From Oscillatoriales cyanobacterium PMM_0080 (lineage in GTDB: Bacteria; Cyanobacteriota; Cyanobacteriia; Cyanobacteriales; Microcoleaceae), in the NCBI GenBank assembly GCA_949127775.1, contig CASBQF010000019.1, positions 1 to 64,000 on the forward strand: a DNA stretch of 64,000 nucleotides, written 5' to 3'. Positions 60,887 through 64,000 of the stretch are shown in pieces. The translations under genes and the position numbers were made by a program. The notes beneath the pieces were generated by a model, which saw nothing but the letters and a program-made list of their open reading frames with translations, was not told the origin of the DNA and made no database searches. The stretch's first letter is position 1; each line of letters opens with the position of its first letter.

Positions 60887-61711
60887 TTAAGCACTTGCCT
60901 CGATTAAATCTGCTTCAGCATCCCGCCGTCTATTCATCCCTTTTTCGATGCTCGTTCCCAGCCAAATTCGTTTCATTTTGCGAATTTGTTCGGCAATTTT
61001 ATTCACATTCTTTTTCGTAACCAAATCGCGAACTACACGCATTTCTAGGCGACGGTTTCCCTGCATACTCGTGCCGCGATTGAACACCAAACTTACCAAT
61101 CCTCCTTGAACATCTGCGGGCAATTGTTCAAAACCGGGAAATGCTTCTTTTGTCAGATTGTAAAATTTCGGCACTGTGACAATATTAAAAACTTCCCAAG
61201 CTAATTCCCAGGGAACAATGATGTCTCTAACACTAGCTAAATGTTCTTTTGCTGCATCCTCTCTCAACCCGCAGCAGTTACTCAAACGCTGTTGCTCGAC
61301 ATCTGGTAATTTGTGCCAATCTTGGTTGAAAACTTCTACTGTGTTGTAACCTAGATCGTAGCCGATGCCGATCGTAATTCCCGATGCTCCTTCCGGCCAA
61401 GTTGGACGCTGCAACAGGCTTTCGTAGTATTCCCGCCCGCCGCCGACCTCGAATTGTAAGATTAGCTCGATCGCCCTGTATGATAAAAGTGACGAGCCCA
61501 AAAGTTCCCCAGGGAACAAAGCAGCGAGGGTTTTGGGGCCTGCGATGCCGTCTGCCAAAATTTTTTGATTAGTCTGAAATTGTTTGAGGGAAGCTTGAGT
61601 TTTCGGCCCAAACTTACCGTCAGCACTCCCTGAATTCAGATCTAACTCCAGCAAGCGTTGTTGAAGTTTCACAACATCGGAACCCGATGCACCTAATTTT
61701 AGAGTTTGCAT
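60887..61711 (-). CDS. Endolysin-like protein: peptidoglycan-binding plus lysozyme-like domain
   Basis: A 274-residue protein. The N-terminal ~65 residues are a peptidoglycan-binding-1 domain (LKLGASGSDVVKLQQRLLEL, GKFGPKTQASLKQFQTNQ, ADGIAGPKTLAALF). From ~80 on there is a lysozyme-superfamily domain: RAIELILQFEVGGGREYYES gives a likely catalytic Glu, and ASGITIGIGYDLGYNT is the GxTxGxGxD beta-hairpin of T4-lysozyme/pesticin-type enzymes. QGGLVSLVFNRGTSMQGNRR is the conserved Asn-Arg-Gly region. There is no signal peptide. It is probably of phage or predation origin. Start ATG at 61711 (MQTLKLGASG); the frame continues to 61741. Confidence 0.8.
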   Translation of the reverse strand: MQTLKLGASGSDVVKLQQRLLELDLNSGSADGKFGPKTQASLKQFQTNQKILADGIAGPKTLAALFPGELLGSSLLSYRAIELILQFEVGGGREYYESLLQRPTWPEGASGITIGIGYDLGYNTVEVFNQDWHKLPDVEQQRLSNCCGLREDAAKEHLASVRDIIVPWELAWEVFNIVTVPKFYNLTKEAFPGFEQLPADVQGGLVSLVFNRGTSMQGNRRLEMRVVRDLVTKKNVNKIAEQIRKMKRIWLGTSIEKGMNRRRDAEADLIEASA

Positions 61712-61788
61712 AACCTGTTTTCCTGTAATGCGAGTCAGCACAATAATTTTTGCCTCACATTATACCACAACCAGGATTTCGCAAGCTA

Positions 61789-62331
61789 TTAGATTAATTC
61801 GGCCTCAGTCAGCAGAGCAAAATCGTGTGGATTTTGTAGCACGAAACAGTCATTTTCTTTAATTAAATCACCAAAACACGTTACAGGCGATCGGGCTTCA
61901 TAAGCCTTGAGGGCCAACAGATAATCTGATCCGTTCAATTCCAGATGAATTTTTCTCAGCTTCCCCACCACAAATCCCATTAATGTAATTTTGTAAGTTG
62001 CCGATTCTGCCTCCTGTACTTTATTAATCCATCCTGAGATTGCCACATTAGGTAAAACCGTGATTAAATCACTGAGAATATCTAGCTGAGAACGATTTTC
62101 TACCACTTCTAGCGTCTTGAAAGCTTCAGCAATAAGCTGAGGAGCATCAAATTCTTGTCTCACAGGCTGCTTGATTTCAAAAATCTGACCCGCATCATTC
62201 TTTTTGTGCCAAATCCAAGTATTTTCATAGACTAAAGCAATTTTTTGCCAGTCATTACTCTCTAAGTGTGCCGCTAGCACATTGGGATCTATAGTTTGGA
62301 AAATTTCCTTGTCTTTTACAGTTACTTTCAC
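61789..62331 (-). CDS. Unknown protein coupled to the DUF4365 gene
   Basis: A 180-residue soluble protein beginning MKVTVKDKEIFQTIDPNVLA; also visible are WQKIALVYENTWIWHKKNDA and YKITLMGFVVGKLRKIHLEL. It is alpha/beta with no catalytic motif I recognise. The start is a GTG at 62331 that overlaps the stop of the upstream gene (GTGA) and is preceded at seven bases by GGAGG, a strong ribosome site inside the DUF4365 coding end. This indicates co-production in fixed ratio. Confidence 0.65.
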   Translation of the reverse strand: MKVTVKDKEIFQTIDPNVLAAHLESNDWQKIALVYENTWIWHKKNDAGQIFEIKQPVRQEFDAPQLIAEAFKTLEVVENRSQLDILSDLITVLPNVAISGWINKVQEAESATYKITLMGFVVGKLRKIHLELNGSDYLLALKAYEARSPVTCFGDLIKENDCFVLQNPHDFALLTEAELI

Positions 62332-62822
62332 GGTAAACCTCCTTGACTAAGACGCTGCATAATAGACTTGAGAGCCTCTACTGTAAACTGATTAGAGCGG
62401 GATAACTCAACTGTTACATTCGCTGTATTGAGTCTTTCGGGCTGTCCCCGCAGCGACACCCAGTAGGCGCAATACCTCATGCACATTTCGTCTTCAGACT
62501 GCTGCAACCAATTTTCTAGATTTTCCGGTACTAAAACTACTACTAACAGGCGCGGAACCTGGGAATTGATGATCAAATCCCTGTAGTTTTTTATCCTCAC
62601 CGGATATCGAATGAACTGCCCGTCGAGTACATCCCTTGAGGTACATTTTAATTGTAAGTTAAGCTCAGGGGAAAAAACTACTCCCTCACCGCCTCTTGCC
62701 ACAATCTTCAAATCAATGCTGTCGTCATCTACTTCTGGCTGACTGACAGAAAAACCTCCTACTGCTGCAATGGCACGTACATAAGCTTTGCTCAAAAGCT
62801 CTTTCTGCTGGTTCAATTCCAT
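62328..62822 (-). CDS. DUF4365-type nuclease-fold protein
   Basis: A 164-residue protein. The core EVDDDSIDLKIVARGG then LNLQLKCTSRDVLDGQFIRY has the Asp...Gln-x-Lys arrangement of the DUF4365/PD-(D/E)XK family (Asp about 35, Lys about 59). YRDLIINSQVPRLLVVVLVP is the following conserved strand. Members occur alone or next to defence genes, and their substrates are unknown. Here the only partner is the unknown gene overlapping its stop codon. Start ATG at 62822. Base composition is like the surroundings. Confidence 0.75.
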   Translation of the reverse strand: MELNQQKELLSKAYVRAIAAVGGFSVSQPEVDDDSIDLKIVARGGEGVVFSPELNLQLKCTSRDVLDGQFIRYPVRIKNYRDLIINSQVPRLLVVVLVPENLENWLQQSEDEMCMRYCAYWVSLRGQPERLNTANVTVELSRSNQFTVEALKSIMQRLSQGGLP

Positions 62823-62947
62823 TCCAAAATAAACCTATTGTGAAAATAATTTATTTTACAATAAACGTGTTCCAAAAGGAATTTTTGCCGGAGAATCCGC
62901 CTCTGATGCCTATCGATTGGTATAATTTCTTATTCTTAGAATCGAAA

Positions 62948-63044
62948 ATTAAATAATTTACAATTTTAATTGTTATTGTGGAACAGGCATCCTGCCTGTT
63001 CAAGACGGGCGGGACATCCCACAAACTTGTGGAAGTTATTTAAT
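62948..63044. mobile_element. Uninterrupted ATTAAATAA-ended miniature element, 97 bp
   Basis: AATTAAATAATTT at the left and AAGTTATTTAATT at the right are inverted. The interior has GAACAGGCATCCTGCCTGTTC and GGGACATCCCACAAACTTGT. It matches 47902-48149 after removal of the 141-bp insertion there. Confidence 0.7.
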
Positions 63045-63120
63045 TCTCATTTCTTAGTCCGCGCACCATCCGGACATCGTTTGTGTAGTCGCGGTTTCAA
63101 CCGCCGATTCTTATCTAAAA

Positions 63121-63155
63121 AAAATCCCATTTTCTTCAAGAAAATGGGATTTTTT
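63121..63155 (-). terminator. Strong terminator of the GDP-fucose synthase gene
   Basis: AATCCCATTTTCTT (63123-63136) and AAGAAAATGGGATT (63139-63152) form a 14-bp perfect stem, with T-runs on both sides. It begins eight bases past the stop on the minus strand and could work in both directions. Confidence 0.8.
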
Positions 63156-63159
63156 ACAC

Positions 63160-64000
63160 TTAAACCGCGTGTTTGCGATACCAATCAATCGTATTTTTCA
63201 ACCCTTCCTTAAACTCCACTTCAGCCACAAAACCAAACCTTTCCTTAGCTCTTTGCGTGTCCAAACAACGGCGCGGTTGCCCGTTTGGCTTATCTGTTTC
63301 CCAAACAATTTCTCCCTGATATCCCATCAATTCGCAAATTGTTTCCACTAATTGGCGAATTTTAACTTCGCTATTTGTTCCCAAATTAACTGGATCAGAT
63401 TCGTTGTAAGATTGAGCAGCCATCACAATGCCGCGCGCCGCATCTGTGGAATACAAAAACTCGCGGCTGGGGCTACCGTCTCCCCAAACTGGTAATGTTT
63501 TGTCTCCCCTTTCTTGGGCTTCGTGGACTTTGCGAATTAATGCGGGGATGACGTGGGAACTTTTCGTGTCAAAGTTGTCTTCCGGGCCGTACAGATTGAC
63601 TGGTAGCAAGTAGATACCGTTGAATCCATACTGCTGGCGGTAGGATTGCAGTTGCACTAATAGGGCTTTCTTTGCTATGCCGTAAGGTGCGTTAGTTACT
63701 TCTGGATAGCCGTTCCAGAGGTCGTCTTCTTTGAAGGGAACTGGGGTTAAGTTGGGATAGGCGCAAATTGTGCCGACGCAGACGAATTTTTCGACTCCTG
63801 CTTCGTAGGCTGCGTGGATTAGTTGCACGCCCATCATCAAATTGTCGTAAAATAGTTCTGCTGGTTTAATTAGGTTTAAACCGATGCCGCCGACGTGGGC
63901 TGCAAGGTGTATGATGATGTCTTGTTCGCTGACGGCGCGTTTGCAGTTTTCCATGACGCGGAGGTCGCAGTCGATCGATCGACTAACTGAAATTTTATCG
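63160..64000 (-). CDS. GDP-L-fucose synthase, 5' end beyond the window
   Basis: At least 280 residues of an extended short-chain dehydrogenase that converts GDP-4-keto-6-deoxymannose to GDP-L-fucose for surface polysaccharides. The frame is open through the right edge; the Met at 63954 is internal, since the preceding codons (...[13 protein letters not shown]) belong to the family. Visible: [20 protein letters not shown], the catalytic [26 protein letters not shown] and [20 protein letters not shown]. The NAD(P)-binding Gly-rich loop lies outside the window. A polysaccharide gene cluster may continue to the right. Confidence 0.92.
   Translation of the reverse strand, partial: DKISVSRSIDCDLRVMENCKRAVSEQDIIIHLAAHVGGIGLNLIKPAELFYDNLMMGVQLIHAAYEAGVEKFVCVGTICAYPNLTPVPFKEDDLWNGYPEVTNAPYGIAKKALLVQLQSYRQQYGFNGIYLLPVNLYGPEDNFDTKSSHVIPALIRKVHEAQERGDKTLPVWGDGSPSREFLYSTDAARGIVMAAQSYNESDPVNLGTNSEVKIRQLVETICELMGYQGEIVWETDKPNGQPRRCLDTQRAKERFGFVAEVEFKEGLKNTIDWYRKHAV

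Larger units (their letters stand above)
62823..63159. other. Intergenic region with a miniature element and a terminator
   Basis: It contains the uninterrupted ATTAAATAA element (62948-63044), a GTCGCGGTTTCAACCGCCGA unit (63094-63113) and the terminator of the fucose-synthase gene. The frame at 62970-63212 is a translation of these repeats and was not called. Confidence 0.6.

Noticed and set aside
62970-63212. 80-codon plus-strand frame
   Set aside because: It is made of the miniature element, the GCGGTTTCAACCGC repeat and the terminator hairpin.

Overview
The window comes from a cyanobacterium, most likely a filamentous non-heterocystous member of the Oscillatoriales (Microcoleus/Oscillatoria/Phormidium type). 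The evidence is the very frequent HIP1 octamer (GCGATCGC) and its core CGATCG, a chlorophyll synthase (chlG), a Tic20-like protein, a DesC-type acyl-lipid desaturase, DUF29 and Uma2 proteins, and intergenic DNA full of short palindromic repeats and miniature inverted-repeat elements. The genus is inferred. No tRNA, rRNA or CRISPR array was seen.

Layout. 1-5.6 kb: an NfeD-like fragment at the left edge, an intact IS4-family insertion sequence, a divergent GNAT/NADAR pair and a membrane protein. 5.6-12.3 kb: a very large NTPase-TPR protein with 17 near-identical repeats, a Uma2-type nuclease-like protein and rsmB. 12.3-23.8 kb: mainly housekeeping genes: a class A penicillin-binding protein, chlG, DUF29, a helix-hairpin-helix membrane protein, a TM2 protein, a CPBP protease, a double-domain histidine phosphatase and a dihydroorotase-like protein that lacks a metal-binding histidine.

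23.8-37.0 kb: a signalling island, all on the minus strand. The set sensor kinase, single-domain receiver, receiver-adenylate cyclase occurs twice. Between the copies lies a third, divergent receiver-kinase plus receiver pair without a cyclase. A 1.45 kb gap in this island carries nested miniature elements whose order of insertion can be read from their target duplications.

37.3-50.4 kb: a Tat-exported PhoX-type phosphatase with a possible Pho box, an OmpR-type regulator with an atypical receiver, a creatininase-family protein, rpsF, a sugar ABC permease, a SnoaL-like protein, a PgpH-type HD phosphodiesterase, an ADP-ribosylglycohydrolase homologue and aroQ. 50.6-60.0 kb: cinA, a WecA/TagO-type transferase, glyA, a Tic20-like protein, an FAH-family protein, 5-formyl-THF cyclo-ligase, and a TetR regulator fused to an integrase-like domain that diverges from desC with a palindromic operator candidate nearby. 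60.1-64.0 kb: accessory genes: a possible toxin/immunity pair between 19-bp direct repeats, an endolysin-like protein, a DUF4365 protein translationally coupled to an unknown partner, and the start-less end of a GDP-fucose synthase gene.

The least explained items are the TetR-integrase fusion beside desC, the duplicated kinase/receiver/cyclase modules, the DUF4365 two-gene unit, and an IS/MITE pair that appears to insert at one fixed position of a dispersed palindromic repeat.
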